DNA from: Paraburkholderia haematera
GTDB lineage: Bacteria > Pseudomonadota > Gammaproteobacteria > Burkholderiales > Burkholderiaceae
Direction of reading: 5' to 3'
Length of the DNA stretch: 56,935 nt
Assembly (NCBI RefSeq): GCF_905220975.1
Contig: NZ_CAJNBK010000032.1
Location: forward strand, 1 to 56,935
In this document: positions 1-8,761 of the stretch, one piece after another
Layout of the letters: every line of letters starts with the position of its first letter
Position numbering within the stretch: position 1 is the stretch's first letter
The notes under the pieces: generated by a model
The model's database searches: none
The model's input: the letters and a program-made list of their open reading frames with translations, nothing else
What the model was told of the DNA's origin: nothing
Program-made: the position numbers and the translations under genes

Positions 1-2
1 GA

Positions 3-971
3 TTCCATTACCACGTTGCGTATCCTGCTTGGACTACGGCTCATGCAACGATGGCACTCTTCCTGTGCGGGAATAGATTGCACGAGCATTTATATGACAC
101 AGTAAGACTAATCAGCTATCGCATACTCATTCGAATCGCGGTGGCACGCGCCAATTTTACGCACGCGTATGCTTTGCTCGACAGTGCACAGGCGCTGGGC
201 CAGGAACGTCGATGGAACCGGCTGGTTGCCGCCGCGCTCGCTGAAAGAACCCGATTGAACCTGGCAGAAGACAGGCTTGCCGAAGCCGGCGCGTGCGTGG
301 GACAGCTGCGTCAGTTGGCCACCGCCAACGCCGGGTCGTCCGGTGCGGTGTCGCCGGAGATCGAGAACTACCGGGACCTTGGGGCTGCGTGCCTGGCGAT
401 ACGGCGGCAGCATACCCAGGAAGCGGTCGCGATATTGAGCGGTGCACTGGAGCGTCTCGGCCACCTCCACGGAACCTATCTCGCGCTGCGACTGCGAACG
501 CTCCTCGCTCTGGCGTGGCTAAACGCAGGCGAGCGCGATCGGGCGCTCGCGATATTCCACGAGGTTGCGACGGCCGCGGCACCTGCCGGGGTCTGCCAGT
601 CGATTGTCGATCAAGGGCCGGACATCGGCCCGCTGTTGAACCTGGCGCGCGACAGCGTCCGCACCACCACCGCCAAAGCGCAGGAAATAGTGACCTGGCT
701 AGACCGTTTGCTGAACAGTTGGCGAGCACAGCACGAGCCCAACAACCAACCCCGGCGAGAGGGCGAACGCGAGCGCCTTAGCTCGCGAGAGCGCGGCATC
801 GTCGAGTTGATCGCACAGGGACAGTCAAACAAGGAAATTGCGCGTACGCTCGGCATAACACCCGAAACGGTCAAGTCCCACGTCAAGAGCATCTTTACCA
901 AGCTGGAAGTCGACAAACGCGCTCAAGCCGTCTCGCGCGCGCAGGCGCTCGGGCTGGTCAAACATAGCTAG
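3..971 (+). CDS. LuxR/MalT-type transcriptional regulator, 5' partial
   Basis: The C-terminal end is a LuxR/GerE helix-turn-helix: a segment beginning LSSRERGIVELIAQG, then NKEIA and TPETVKSHVKSIFTKL, which binds DNA. It is preceded by about 230 residues of alanine- and leucine-rich helical repeats like the MalT linker. The frame has no stop back to base 3, so the gene very probably begins outside the window; the first ATG at 51 has no convincing ribosome-binding site and is likely internal. It resembles the C-terminal half of the LuxR protein at 23305-25083, including a similar ALGxxRxWxRL stretch. Whether it carries the N-terminal ATPase typical of MalT-family proteins cannot be seen. It converges on the DUF445 gene. 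Confidence 0.85.
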   Translation, partial: FHYHVAYPAWTTAHATMALFLCGNRLHEHLYDTVRLISYRILIRIAVARANFTHAYALLDSAQALGQERRWNRLVAAALAERTRLNLAEDRLAEAGACVGQLRQLATANAGSSGAVSPEIENYRDLGAACLAIRRQHTQEAVAILSGALERLGHLHGTYLALRLRTLLALAWLNAGERDRALAIFHEVATAAAPAGVCQSIVDQGPDIGPLLNLARDSVRTTTAKAQEIVTWLDRLLNSWRAQHEPNNQPRREGERERLSSRERGIVELIAQGQSNKEIARTLGITPETVKSHVKSIFTKLEVDKRAQAVSRAQALGLVKHS

Positions 972-1033
972 GGCCGGGTCACGTCAATCGCGGGCTTACG
1001 TTGGCCGCCCATGCCAGGCGGACAGTGCCGGAC

Positions 1034-2323
1034 TTACCGCAAGACAAGCAATACACATGCATGGATCAGGACGCCCACGGCGCCACCGACAAACGTGCCG
1101 TTGATTCGAATGTACTGCAGATCCCGGCCTATCTCGGCCTCGAGCTTGCGGCTCACTTCCTTTGCGTCCCAGCCTTTCACGACGTCGGTGATTAGCGCCG
1201 ACAACTGATGGCGATGGCGCAGCACGAGCAACCCGGCAATATCGAGCCACCATGCGTTCAACTTGTGCCGAATGGAAGGCTCGTTCGCAACGCCCTTACC
1301 GATCGATACGAAGCTGGCGGTGATCACGTCGCGCACCGCGGAGCGGGCGTCTCCGAGATCAGCGAGCACGTGCGAGCGGACGCGATCGAGCAGGACGCGG
1401 TAGTAGCGCCCACCTTCAAGATGCCGAATGCAGTCGCGCAGCAACTGTCGGCCAAAGCGGCGATAAACAGCCGAGGTCCGCAGGTTGCTGGACAGATCTT
1501 GCACCGCCACGTCGAACCGACGCCGAAGCTCGTGTTCCGGGTCCGCCACGACCTCATGGATGAGCGCGACGATGCCTTCGACAAACTTGTTGACGATGTA
1601 CGCGTCCAGCGGCGCCGGCGTGAATTTCGACGCCGCGCTGAACTTCGCCTTGATCAGGTCCACGTTGGCGCTCAACCACGTCTCCACCGCGCTCAGTCCG
1701 CGATTCAGCAACGGCTGATGACGGTCGCCTTCGGTGAGAATATCCAGGACCTGGCTCGCAACGCGCGATACCTCGAGCGTGCGCAAGCGCGGAATCACGA
1801 CTCGATCGAAGAGATGTTCGACGTCCGTCTCGTCCATGCCGTCAAGCAAGCGGGGGAGCGAGCCGGCCACCACATCTGCGATTACCGAGCTGTTTTCGCG
1901 TACTGCGAGCCACCCCGCCAGCGCTTCTGCCGCATTGAAACCACTCAGTCGCGCGACGATGACTTCGGGTGTCAGGAAGTTCTCCTCGACAAAGCTGCCC
2001 AGACTCTCGGCGATGCGGTGCTGGTTCCTCGGAATGATGGCCGTGTGCGGGATCGGGATCCCGCACGGATAGCGGAACAACGCGACGACGGCATACCAGT
2101 CCGCAATTGCACCGACAGTACCCGCCTCGGCAAAAGCACGTGGCCACTCCAACCATGGATAGGCGGCCTGCCAGACCACGCAGGCGAGCAGCAGCACGAT
2201 CGTCGCCGCGAGCAAACAGGTCGCCGTCGTGCGCATGCGCTTCAGCCGAACAAGCTTCCCGTCCCCGACTGGGTCAAGCTTCGCGCGCCCGGAATTCCTG
2301 TCGGTCCCAGTCACGAAGCTCAA
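1034..2323 (-). CDS. DUF445 family membrane protein (YjiN-like)
   Basis: The 429-residue product resembles YjiN/DUF445 proteins. It has an N-terminal membrane segment (about residues 34-52, rich in Leu, Ala and Val), then the family signature region around GTVGAIADWYAVVALFR and IIPRNQHRIAESLG. A long helical soluble part follows, and a C-terminal membrane helix (GGAVGVLIHACVLLVL). The function of the family is not established. The proposed start is TTG, overlapping the stop of the PHA depolymerase in TTGA, with AGGAGG just upstream; the GTG at 2314 is an alternative start. The coupling makes it the last gene of the leftward PHA operon, but a role in PHA metabolism is inference from position only. 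Confidence 0.85.
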   Translation of the reverse strand: MSFVTGTDRNSGRAKLDPVGDGKLVRLKRMRTTATCLLAATIVLLLACVVWQAAYPWLEWPRAFAEAGTVGAIADWYAVVALFRYPCGIPIPHTAIIPRNQHRIAESLGSFVEENFLTPEVIVARLSGFNAAEALAGWLAVRENSSVIADVVAGSLPRLLDGMDETDVEHLFDRVVIPRLRTLEVSRVASQVLDILTEGDRHQPLLNRGLSAVETWLSANVDLIKAKFSAASKFTPAPLDAYIVNKFVEGIVALIHEVVADPEHELRRRFDVAVQDLSSNLRTSAVYRRFGRQLLRDCIRHLEGGRYYRVLLDRVRSHVLADLGDARSAVRDVITASFVSIGKGVANEPSIRHKLNAWWLDIAGLLVLRHRHQLSALITDVVKGWDAKEVSRKLEAEIGRDLQYIRINGTFVGGAVGVLIHACVLLVLR

Positions 2324-3162
2324 CCCGCCTCCTGCCGCAGGAACTGCTTCACTACTGGGGCGACTTCACCTGCCCGGGTGATCAGAAAAAGATGGCCGTC
2401 ATCAACCACATGCAGGGTCGCATTTCGAATCCGTGCCACGAGAATTTTTGCGTTCGTGAGCGGCACGATCGGATCGTCGCTTCCATGCATGACGAGCGTC
2501 TTTTGCCGAAGCGCGCCCAGCCACGGCAAGCTGGTCCAACCCGATGCGGCGAGTAACTGGTAGAGATAGCCACGGCCGCGCGGCGCCTGAATATGGCGGC
2601 TGTGTTGCTCGAGCAAGGCGGCGTCGTGCCGGTACGCGCCGCCGTATATCTCCGCCCCGATTTGCCGCAGGTAGGCCGGATCGGTATAGCGTCGCGGCCC
2701 GATCAGTTTGGAAAGCACCGAAAGCCGCGCAGGCACCATGATGACCCCCGGCGACGTGGCCGCGAGAATCAGCCTGCGGCAGCGCCTGGGGTAAAGGTGC
2801 GCGAACTGCTGGGCGAGCGCCCCACCCCACGATACGCCGAGCACATCGACCGGGCCGGTGTAACCGAGCCGCGTCAGGAGCTTGTCGGCCAGGACGGCAA
2901 GCGTCGAGAACCGATACGGGATCAAGGGGACGGGCGAGCCGCCGACGCCTGGGACGTCGAAGACGATGACTGTTACGTCATCCAGTGCTGCAACGAATGG
3001 CTCGACCAGTTCGAGATTCGCGCCGATTCCATTGAATAAGAGCAACGGCGGCGAGGCGTCGCTGCCACGCCGGACCGCGACACGCAGCAACTGGCCGTCC
3101 AGATCGATCGTCTGGATTTGCATGGAGTCGACACACTCCGCGCCTGTTTGTAAGTCGGTCAT
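2320..3162 (-). CDS. phaZ: intracellular medium-chain PHA depolymerase (PhaZ type)
   Basis: This 280-residue alpha/beta hydrolase closely follows the pattern of intracellular mcl-PHA depolymerases of Pseudomonas: FNGIGANLELVEPF near the N terminus, VFDVPGVGGSP, the lipase box GVSWGG with its nucleophile serine, QQFAHLYPRRC, and the C-terminal DDGHLFLITRAGEVAP holding the catalytic histidine. The acid is probably in GSDDPIVPL. It would release 3-hydroxyalkanoic acids from stored polymer. I chose the ATG at 3162, preceded by AAGGGG eight bases upstream, over an upstream frame extension. It follows the phasin and PHA synthase genes on the same strand, matching the phaC-phaZ linkage of mcl-PHA loci. 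Confidence 0.9.
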   Translation of the reverse strand: MTDLQTGAECVDSMQIQTIDLDGQLLRVAVRRGSDASPPLLLFNGIGANLELVEPFVAALDDVTVIVFDVPGVGGSPVPLIPYRFSTLAVLADKLLTRLGYTGPVDVLGVSWGGALAQQFAHLYPRRCRRLILAATSPGVIMVPARLSVLSKLIGPRRYTDPAYLRQIGAEIYGGAYRHDAALLEQHSRHIQAPRGRGYLYQLLAASGWTSLPWLGALRQKTLVMHGSDDPIVPLTNAKILVARIRNATLHVVDDGHLFLITRAGEVAPVVKQFLRQEAG

Positions 3163-3218
3163 CCGTTGATTCCCCTTGTTAGACGCCTCGTTGTGGCGGC
3201 TCGCACCAGCCCGTTCGA

Positions 3219-3641
3219 TCACTTCCTGGGCTGCACGAGCGCTTTCAGTTCCTCGACGTGTTCAGCAAAGCGCTTCGTGACGACAGCGATACTGTCGGTT
3301 TGAGCCCGGTACGCCGCATCCGCGAGTTCCTGCATGTCCATGAATGCCTTTTGCAGTGTCTTTTGAACCCCTTCGCCGGTTGCAGCGGCGGATTCACTGC
3401 CCGGGGACCGCAAGCGGGTGACGAGGGATTGCAGTTCGGTCATCGTCGAACGCACGACATCCATCTGCTTCTGACCGAGTTGCTGTACACCCGCGAGCGC
3501 AGTCATATTCGCCTCGGCGAGCGCTTCAATGTCCTTGCGGCGCGATTCGAGGATTGCGGCTATGTCGACGCCCGGCAGCTTGAACTGCGTGATGAGCTTC
3601 GTATATTCAGAAAAGATAGTGCTGGGATTGAGTGTTGTCAT
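3219..3641 (-). CDS. phaP: phasin family protein (PHA granule-associated)
   Basis: The 140-residue product has phasin character: an amphipathic, mostly helical sequence starting MTTLNPSTIFSEYTKLITQF, then PGVDIAAILESRRKDIEALAEAN, with repeated Gln/Lys/Glu-rich helices and no cysteine. Phasins coat PHA granules and control their number and size. The chosen ATG at 3641 has CGGAG upstream; an in-frame extension to 3719 lacks a plausible site. It lies 61 bp after the PHA synthase and 56 bp before the depolymerase on the same strand, which supports the assignment. Confidence 0.88.
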   Translation of the reverse strand: MTTLNPSTIFSEYTKLITQFKLPGVDIAAILESRRKDIEALAEANMTALAGVQQLGQKQMDVVRSTMTELQSLVTRLRSPGSESAAATGEGVQKTLQKAFMDMQELADAAYRAQTDSIAVVTKRFAEHVEELKALVQPRK

Positions 3642-3702
3642 GATGACTCCGTTAAAGTAGTTGCAAAAAAAAATCGTATTCGCTATCCGGCAATGATGCC
3701 GG

Positions 3703-5409
3703 TTAGGCTTCCGAAACATAAGTCCCGGGTGCTTTCACACCGGCCGGGTGCCGTTCACTGCCAGGGGCCGCAGGCGCTGCCTGTTTTTCGCCGGACCGGG
3801 CGACCAGCCAGTCTCTCCAGTTGCCCCACCACGAGTCCGCTTCTGTCTTTGCGCCGGCAAGCCATGCATCGGCTTTCGCAGGCAGCTCAGGGTTGAGGTA
3901 GTACTTCGCCTTTGGATTGCCGGGCGGATTGATCAGGCTCTGGATATGACCGCTCGAACTCAGAACAAAACGTGTATTGCCGCCAAACGTCGTGGCGGTG
4001 TTGTACACCCCCTTCCACGGCGTAATGTGATCCGTCATGCCCGCCACCACGTACTTGTCGCACGTGACCTGGGACAGGTCGATTGGCGTGCCTAGCACCT
4101 TCAGCGCGCCCGGCTTGCTGAAGAGGTTTTGCGTGAAAATATCGAGCAATTGCCCATGCATCTTCGCCGGGAGCCGCGTCGTGTCGTTGTTCCAGTAAAG
4201 GACGTCAAACGCTGGTGGTGCGTTGCCCAGCAGGTAATTGTTGACCCAGTAGTTCCACACCAGATCGTTGGGCCTCATCCAGGCGAAGACGCGTCCCATT
4301 TCCTCGCCCGCCAGTACGCCGCGAGAGGTGCTGTGCTGCTTGGCCGCTGCAATGGCCTCAGGCGTTGCAAAGAGGCCAAGTTGCGAGTCGGCGGTATTGT
4401 CGAGTACGGCGACCATCAGCGTGGTGGCATTGACCGTGGTATCGCCCCGGCTCGCAAGATGTCCGAGCAAAGCAGAGATGGTCATCGCACCCGAGCAGGC
4501 GCCATGCAGGTTGACGTCGTCGCACCCGGTGATCTCGCGCACTGCCGCAATGGCTTCCACCAGCGCGCTGACATACGTGTCCAGGTCCCAATGGCTTTGA
4601 GCCGCGGTCGGATTGCGCCAACTGACGACAAAAACCTGGAGTTCGTTCCTGACCAGATAATCGACGATGCTCTTGCCCTCGGAGAGATCGAAGATGTAGA
4701 ACTTGTTGATCTGAGGCGGCACGATCAGTTGCGGGCGGCTGTAGACGTTTGGCGTCGTCGGCGCGTACTGGATCAGTTCCAGCACTTCGTTGCGGAAAAC
4801 GACCGCACCTTGGGATGTACCGAGATTCTTGCCTACTTCGAAAGCCGACTTGTTGACCTGCGTGGGCATGCCGCGATTCTTGAGCAGATCCATCACGAGG
4901 TTGTTGCAGCCGTCCAGCAGGCTCGTGCCGCCCGTATCGATGACCTTCTTGAGCGCAGCGGGATTGCCCAGCAGCGTGTTCGTCGGCGACGCCGCGTCCG
5001 TGATGAGCGACATCACGAACCGCGCACGCTCCTTGTTGGCGGAATCCAGCCCGGAGCGCTCGACGAAACCCGCAAGCGCATTGCGCCACGCGAGGTAGCC
5101 TTGCAACGTCACGCGATACAGCGAATTGTTCTGCCATGCGGCGTCGGTGAAGCGTTTGTCGCCTTTTGGCGGCGCAGATTCCGCGTGACCCGAGAAGAGC
5201 CCGAAAAGCTCGCGAGCGAAAGCCGCTTCCTGCTCCATGACCAGGCCGGGTTGCCGCCATGCCTGCGCGCCGATTTGCTGTGCGGTCGCGACGATATCGC
5301 ACGGTCGCAGGCCGACAAAGGGATTGGGGCCCAGCATTTCTTCAGCAGCCGACGCCGCGAGATCATCGATCTTGTCGCTTTGCCGTGGGCTTTCAGTGGT
5401 TACCGCCAT
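3703..5409 (-). CDS. phaC: class II-type poly(3-hydroxyalkanoate) synthase
   Basis: The 568-residue length fits class II synthases of Pseudomonas (about 560). The modified lipase box is G303-A-C305-S-G307, with cysteine as nucleophile. The other expected catalytic residues are D460 in GMTDHITPWKG and H488 in SSSGHIQS; this spacing matches class II enzymes. Other family landmarks are NPFVGLRP near the N terminus and the VSWRNP stretch. The enzyme polymerises (R)-3-hydroxyacyl-CoA on the granule surface. It sits between a MaoC hydratase that could make its substrate and a phasin. In Burkholderiaceae the better-known synthase is class I, so a class II-like enzyme in a full mcl-type locus is notable. 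Confidence 0.93.
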   Translation of the reverse strand: MAVTTESPRQSDKIDDLAASAAEEMLGPNPFVGLRPCDIVATAQQIGAQAWRQPGLVMEQEAAFARELFGLFSGHAESAPPKGDKRFTDAAWQNNSLYRVTLQGYLAWRNALAGFVERSGLDSANKERARFVMSLITDAASPTNTLLGNPAALKKVIDTGGTSLLDGCNNLVMDLLKNRGMPTQVNKSAFEVGKNLGTSQGAVVFRNEVLELIQYAPTTPNVYSRPQLIVPPQINKFYIFDLSEGKSIVDYLVRNELQVFVVSWRNPTAAQSHWDLDTYVSALVEAIAAVREITGCDDVNLHGACSGAMTISALLGHLASRGDTTVNATTLMVAVLDNTADSQLGLFATPEAIAAAKQHSTSRGVLAGEEMGRVFAWMRPNDLVWNYWVNNYLLGNAPPAFDVLYWNNDTTRLPAKMHGQLLDIFTQNLFSKPGALKVLGTPIDLSQVTCDKYVVAGMTDHITPWKGVYNTATTFGGNTRFVLSSSGHIQSLINPPGNPKAKYYLNPELPAKADAWLAGAKTEADSWWGNWRDWLVARSGEKQAAPAAPGSERHPAGVKAPGTYVSEA

Positions 5410-5456
5410 TTTGCTGCTCCTTCAGGAAAGTCTTCCGCTACGCCAAAAGGCATGAG

Positions 5457-5921
5457 TCACGCGACCAGCATCGCGAGGGTTTCGGCAACCAGTGCCGGCT
5501 TGTCCTCGCCATCGATCTGCAGTTCGTTCATGGTCTTGATGAGGATGCGGCCGCCGCCCTTGTTTTCCGCCGACACGAGCGTGACACGACTACGCACACG
5601 CGCACCTGCCTTGACGGGCGTCATGAAACGCACTTTGTCCAGACCGTAGTTGAGACCCGCCGAAGCGTCCTTGGGAACGATGCCGATCTCGATCGCGAAG
5701 CCCCCCAGCAACGACAGGGTCAAATAGCCGTGTGCAATCGTGCCGCCGAATGGACTCTCTCGCTTCGCCCGCTCCTCGTCCACATGGATCCATTGCGAGT
5801 CGCCCGTACACTCGGCGAACGCATTGATACGCGCCTGATCGACGACCACCCAGTTCGACACCCCCAACTCGCGCCCCACGAAGTCGCCGATGGTGGCCAC
5901 GCTGTAATTTTCGATACTCAT
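5457..5921 (-). CDS. MaoC-type (R)-specific enoyl-CoA hydratase, PhaJ-like
   Basis: This 154-residue hot-dog-fold protein carries the MaoC/hydratase-2 motif: an aspartate and histidine in CTGDSQWIHVDEERAK, followed by SPFGGTIAHGYLTLSLL. Such enzymes hydrate trans-2-enoyl-CoA to (R)-3-hydroxyacyl-CoA and can feed beta-oxidation intermediates into PHA synthase. The start is the ATG at 5921, with AGGAG upstream; a GTG nine bases earlier is less likely. It lies 47 bp before phaC and 30 bp after the acyl-CoA ligase stop, so all three are probably co-transcribed. The closest named relatives include NodN/MaoC proteins, so the PhaJ role is inferred from context. Confidence 0.85.
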   Translation of the reverse strand: MSIENYSVATIGDFVGRELGVSNWVVVDQARINAFAECTGDSQWIHVDEERAKRESPFGGTIAHGYLTLSLLGGFAIEIGIVPKDASAGLNYGLDKVRFMTPVKAGARVRSRVTLVSAENKGGGRILIKTMNELQIDGEDKPALVAETLAMLVA

Positions 5922-5951
5922 CGCTTGCACTCCTGAAAATTTGCTTGCCGA

Positions 5952-7595
5952 TCAGGCGAACTGCTCGCGCAGCCACTTCTTGTTGGTCTTGCCGACACTC
6001 GTCTTGCCGATCGCATCGACGAACTTCACGACCTGCGGCACCGCGTATTTCGATATCTTTCCGGATGTGCTGAACGACAGTACATGCTGCTTGATGTCGT
6101 CCTCGGTGACGGCCGCGCCCTCCTTGAGCACGACCAGCGCCACAGGTCGCTCACCCCACTTCTCGTCCTTGATGCCGATGACGGCCACTTCGGAAACGCC
6201 CTCGTATCGCGAGATCAGATTTTCTATCTCGAGCGACGAAACCCACTCGCCGCCGGACTTGATCACGTCCTTGAGACGGTCGGTGATCTGGATGTTGCCG
6301 GTCGAATCGATATTGGCAATATCCTGCGTATGGAGATATCCACCGGCCCACAGTTGCTCGGAAGCCTCGGGATTGTTCAGATAGCCCTGCGTGAGCCACG
6401 GTGCGCGCGCGACGATCTCGCCGGTGGCATGACCGTCGTGGGCGAGCTCGTCCATGTTGTCGTCGACAAGACGCAGGTCAACGAGCGGAACAGGCCGACC
6501 GGTCTTGCAGCGCAGCCGAAGCTGCTCGTCGGCGTCGAGCTTGTCGGCCCCGGGCGGAAGTTGCGCGAGACTGAGTACCGGGCAGGTTTCCGACATCCCG
6601 TAACCGACGAACACGTCGATGCCCCGGTCTAGCGCCGCCTGGGCGAGGCCTTGCGGCAACGCGCCGCCGCCGATGACGATCTTCCACTTGCTCATGTCCG
6701 TCGCCTTCCCCTCCTCGCACGAGAGCAGCATGTGCAGGATCGTGCCGACGCAATGTGAGAACGTGACGCCCTCTTCGCGCACGAGTCGCGCGAGCCGGTC
6801 CGGAAAGTAGCGCCCGGGATAGACCTGCTTCACACCCAGAACCGTGGCGATATACGGCATGCCCCATGCGTGGACGTGAAACATCGGCGTGAGCGGCATG
6901 TACACGTCGCCACGATGGAAACGCTGTCCCGAGACAGGGCTCGCCAGTGCCGCCATCAGGGTGATGGTGTGCAGAACCAGTTGCCGATGCGTGAAGTAGA
7001 CGCCCTTGGGAAGACCGGTCGTACCGGTGGTGTAAAACGTCGTTGCGCGCGTGTTCTCGTCAAAGTCCGGGAAGGTGTAGCTCGTGCTGTTCGCCGAGAG
7101 CATCGCCTCGTATTCAGCCGAGAAGGGAATACTGTGCGCGGAAGCTTCGCTACCTGGCTCATCGATCCAGATGAAAGTACGCACGGTTTCCAGTTTGTCC
7201 TTGATCGCTTCGAGGACAGGCAGAAAATCCGTGTGAACCAGCAGGACCTCGGCGCCGGCGTGATTGATCGTGTAGGCGATTTCAGCCGGGGAAAGACGCA
7301 CGTTCACGGTCTGCAAGACAGCGCCCATCATCGGCACCGCGAAATAGCATTCGAGGTAGCGGTGGCTGTCCCAATCCATCACCGCGACGGTGCTGCCGTG
7401 CTCCACGCCAAGTTGGCTCAAACCATTGGCGAGGCGTGCGATACGCTCGCGCAACGTCGCATAGGTCATCCGGAACTGATCCCGGTAGACGATCTCCTCG
7501 TCCTGCGCCTGAACGAACGGCGTGAGCAACAGTTGCTTGATCAGCAACGGATAGGCGTAGGCGGTGGCACCTGGCGTCTTGACTTCGTCCTGCAT
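5952..7595 (-). CDS. medium/long-chain fatty acyl-CoA ligase (AlkK-like)
   Basis: This 547-residue AMP-forming synthetase has the P-loop-like motif TFYTTGTTGLPKGVYFTHRQ, the A5 motif VGYGMSETCPV, the DRLKDVIKSGGEWVSSLEIE hinge motif and the C-terminal lysine region GKTSVGKTNKKWLRE. It would activate fatty acids to acyl-CoA in the cytoplasm, and resembles the AlkK group. The ATG at 7595 follows GAAGGAG at good spacing. It is the first gene of the leftward PHA operon, supplying acyl-CoA that the hydratase and synthase can turn into polymer. Chain-length preference cannot be read from sequence. Confidence 0.9.
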   Translation of the reverse strand: MQDEVKTPGATAYAYPLLIKQLLLTPFVQAQDEEIVYRDQFRMTYATLRERIARLANGLSQLGVEHGSTVAVMDWDSHRYLECYFAVPMMGAVLQTVNVRLSPAEIAYTINHAGAEVLLVHTDFLPVLEAIKDKLETVRTFIWIDEPGSEASAHSIPFSAEYEAMLSANSTSYTFPDFDENTRATTFYTTGTTGLPKGVYFTHRQLVLHTITLMAALASPVSGQRFHRGDVYMPLTPMFHVHAWGMPYIATVLGVKQVYPGRYFPDRLARLVREEGVTFSHCVGTILHMLLSCEEGKATDMSKWKIVIGGGALPQGLAQAALDRGIDVFVGYGMSETCPVLSLAQLPPGADKLDADEQLRLRCKTGRPVPLVDLRLVDDNMDELAHDGHATGEIVARAPWLTQGYLNNPEASEQLWAGGYLHTQDIANIDSTGNIQITDRLKDVIKSGGEWVSSLEIENLISRYEGVSEVAVIGIKDEKWGERPVALVVLKEGAAVTEDDIKQHVLSFSTSGKISKYAVPQVVKFVDAIGKTSVGKTNKKWLREQFA

Positions 7596-7710
7596 CTGTA
7601 TCTCCTTCAGTTCCAAAATGGATGGCAAGCGGGTGTTGATCGTTTAATTCTTCCCGGCCCGCTGTGATAAATGCGTTGGGATAATCATGCAAGTGTCAGG
7701 ACTCGGGAAA

Positions 7711-7753
7711 TACCCCCTGAATGGGGGAGTGTCACGGATTCAACTGGGGGAGT
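7711..7753. promoter_or_regulatory. G/C-tract palindrome and repeat upstream of the PHA operon
   Basis: The 425-bp gap between the acyl-CoA ligase (leftward) and the Crp/Fnr gene (rightward) holds a perfect inverted repeat CCCCCTGAATGGGGG at 7713-7727. The right arm recurs as TGGGGGAGT at 7722-7730 and 7745-7753, a 23-bp phase that puts both copies on nearly the same DNA face. This looks like an activator or repressor site for one of the divergent genes. The same gap has an 11-base C run at 7823-7833. I found no convincing sigma-54 promoter. The binding protein is unknown. Confidence 0.4.
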
Positions 7754-8020
7754 CCCGAGCCTGCAAGCCCCGGCCCGCCGGGCAATGGCTGCCGCGCGCC
7801 GCAGTGAAGCTCGAATTCGCCGCCCCCCCCCCCGTTGCCCTACCTTGCACGGCAATTTTCCGCACGTATAAAATGAATCGAACTTCTCGATATGCGGCCC
7901 GAACCCGATAACGTGCTGGCGACCAACCGCCTGGCGATGCTGTACGCACGCGTCGGCAGCGGCACTCGTCTGTGATTTCCTGCCGCGTATTCAGCACTTG
8001 TGCACATTGACCGTTCCTAA

Positions 8021-8713
8021 ATGGCATTCATGACCGACACGTCCGAAGAAATGCGGACAAACCAGTGGTTCTGCTCCTTGCCTGCGCTCGAGCAGGAGGC
8101 GCTTGTCCAGCGAAGCGAATTGATGACGCTGCAGCCTGGCGAATATCTGTTCCGCCGCGGCGATACGCCGACCGGCTTCTGCGGCCTCAAGAACGGCAGA
8201 CTCAAAGCCTTCACGCTGCGCGAAGACGGCAAAGAAGCGATCCTGGCAGTCATCGAAGCCGGCAACTGGTTCGGACAGACCTCCATGACCGTTCGCCAGC
8301 CACGCGCGCGTGACGTCGTCGCGATCGAGCGATCGACCGTCTTCGTGGTCAGGACACCCGCCTTTGACGAACTGATGCAGAGTCAGGCGTTCCTTCGGGC
8401 CATCAACGAGTTGCAGTCCATTCACATGAATTGGCTCTATCGCATGGTCGAAGATGCCACCCTCCACTCGACGCGCGCACGCGTTGCCAGGCGCCTGCTG
8501 TCGCTCGCGTCGGGCGACGTGACAGCGTGGCCGCAGAGTCGCCAGCACGTCAGCGTCTCGCAGGACACCCTGGCCATGATGCTCGGCATCACGCGCCAGA
8601 CGCTGTCGCTGGAGCTCAAGGCACTGGCCGAAAAAGGAGCGATCGTTCTCCGGTATGGTCGAATCGAAATATGTTCGAAGGACATCCTCTCGTCCTTTCA
8701 GGACCATCCGTGA
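8021..8713 (+). CDS. Crp/Fnr family transcriptional regulator
   Basis: The 230-residue protein has an N-terminal cyclic-nucleotide-binding-type beta barrel (LQPGEYLFRRGDTPTGFCGLKNGRLKAFTLREDG; EAGNWFGQTSM) and a C-terminal winged helix of the Crp class (VSQDTLAMMLGITRQTLSLELKALAEKGAIVLRYGRIEI). The cysteine cluster of true Fnr is absent, so an iron-sulfur oxygen sensor is unlikely. Starts at 8021 and 8030 are both possible; neither has a strong ribosome-binding site. Its divergent position makes it the natural candidate regulator of the PHA operon and its G/C-tract palindrome, but that is inference. Confidence 0.88.
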   Translation: MAFMTDTSEEMRTNQWFCSLPALEQEALVQRSELMTLQPGEYLFRRGDTPTGFCGLKNGRLKAFTLREDGKEAILAVIEAGNWFGQTSMTVRQPRARDVVAIERSTVFVVRTPAFDELMQSQAFLRAINELQSIHMNWLYRMVEDATLHSTRARVARRLLSLASGDVTAWPQSRQHVSVSQDTLAMMLGITRQTLSLELKALAEKGAIVLRYGRIEICSKDILSSFQDHP

Positions 8714-8761
8714 CCGCTCCCGCCGGCACTCCCTCGAGCCGCTCGCCGTCCCGCAGGCAAA

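Noticed and set aside
972..1033. Terminator between the LuxR and DUF445 genes
   Set aside because: Only a weak CCGCC/GGCGG pairing is present and there is no T tract.
1208..2563. Long rightward open frame (about 450 codons) opposite DUF445 and phaZ
   Set aside because: High GC makes long antisense frames common; its translation is Arg/His-rich and resembles no family, while the leftward genes match known families.
4129..5649. Rightward frame of about 500 codons opposite phaC
   Set aside because: Covers the PHA synthase active-site region on the other strand; composition is low in hydrophobic cores and has no family motif.
7823..7833. Eleven-C run as a phase-variation tract
   Set aside because: It lies between genes, not in a coding region or an evident -10/-35 spacer, so a phase-switch role has no support; it could also be a sequencing-length uncertainty.
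7596..8020. Sigma-54 promoter or Fnr box in the PHA/Crp gap
   Set aside because: I looked for TGGCAC-N5-TTGC and TTGAT-N4-ATCAA patterns and found none convincing.
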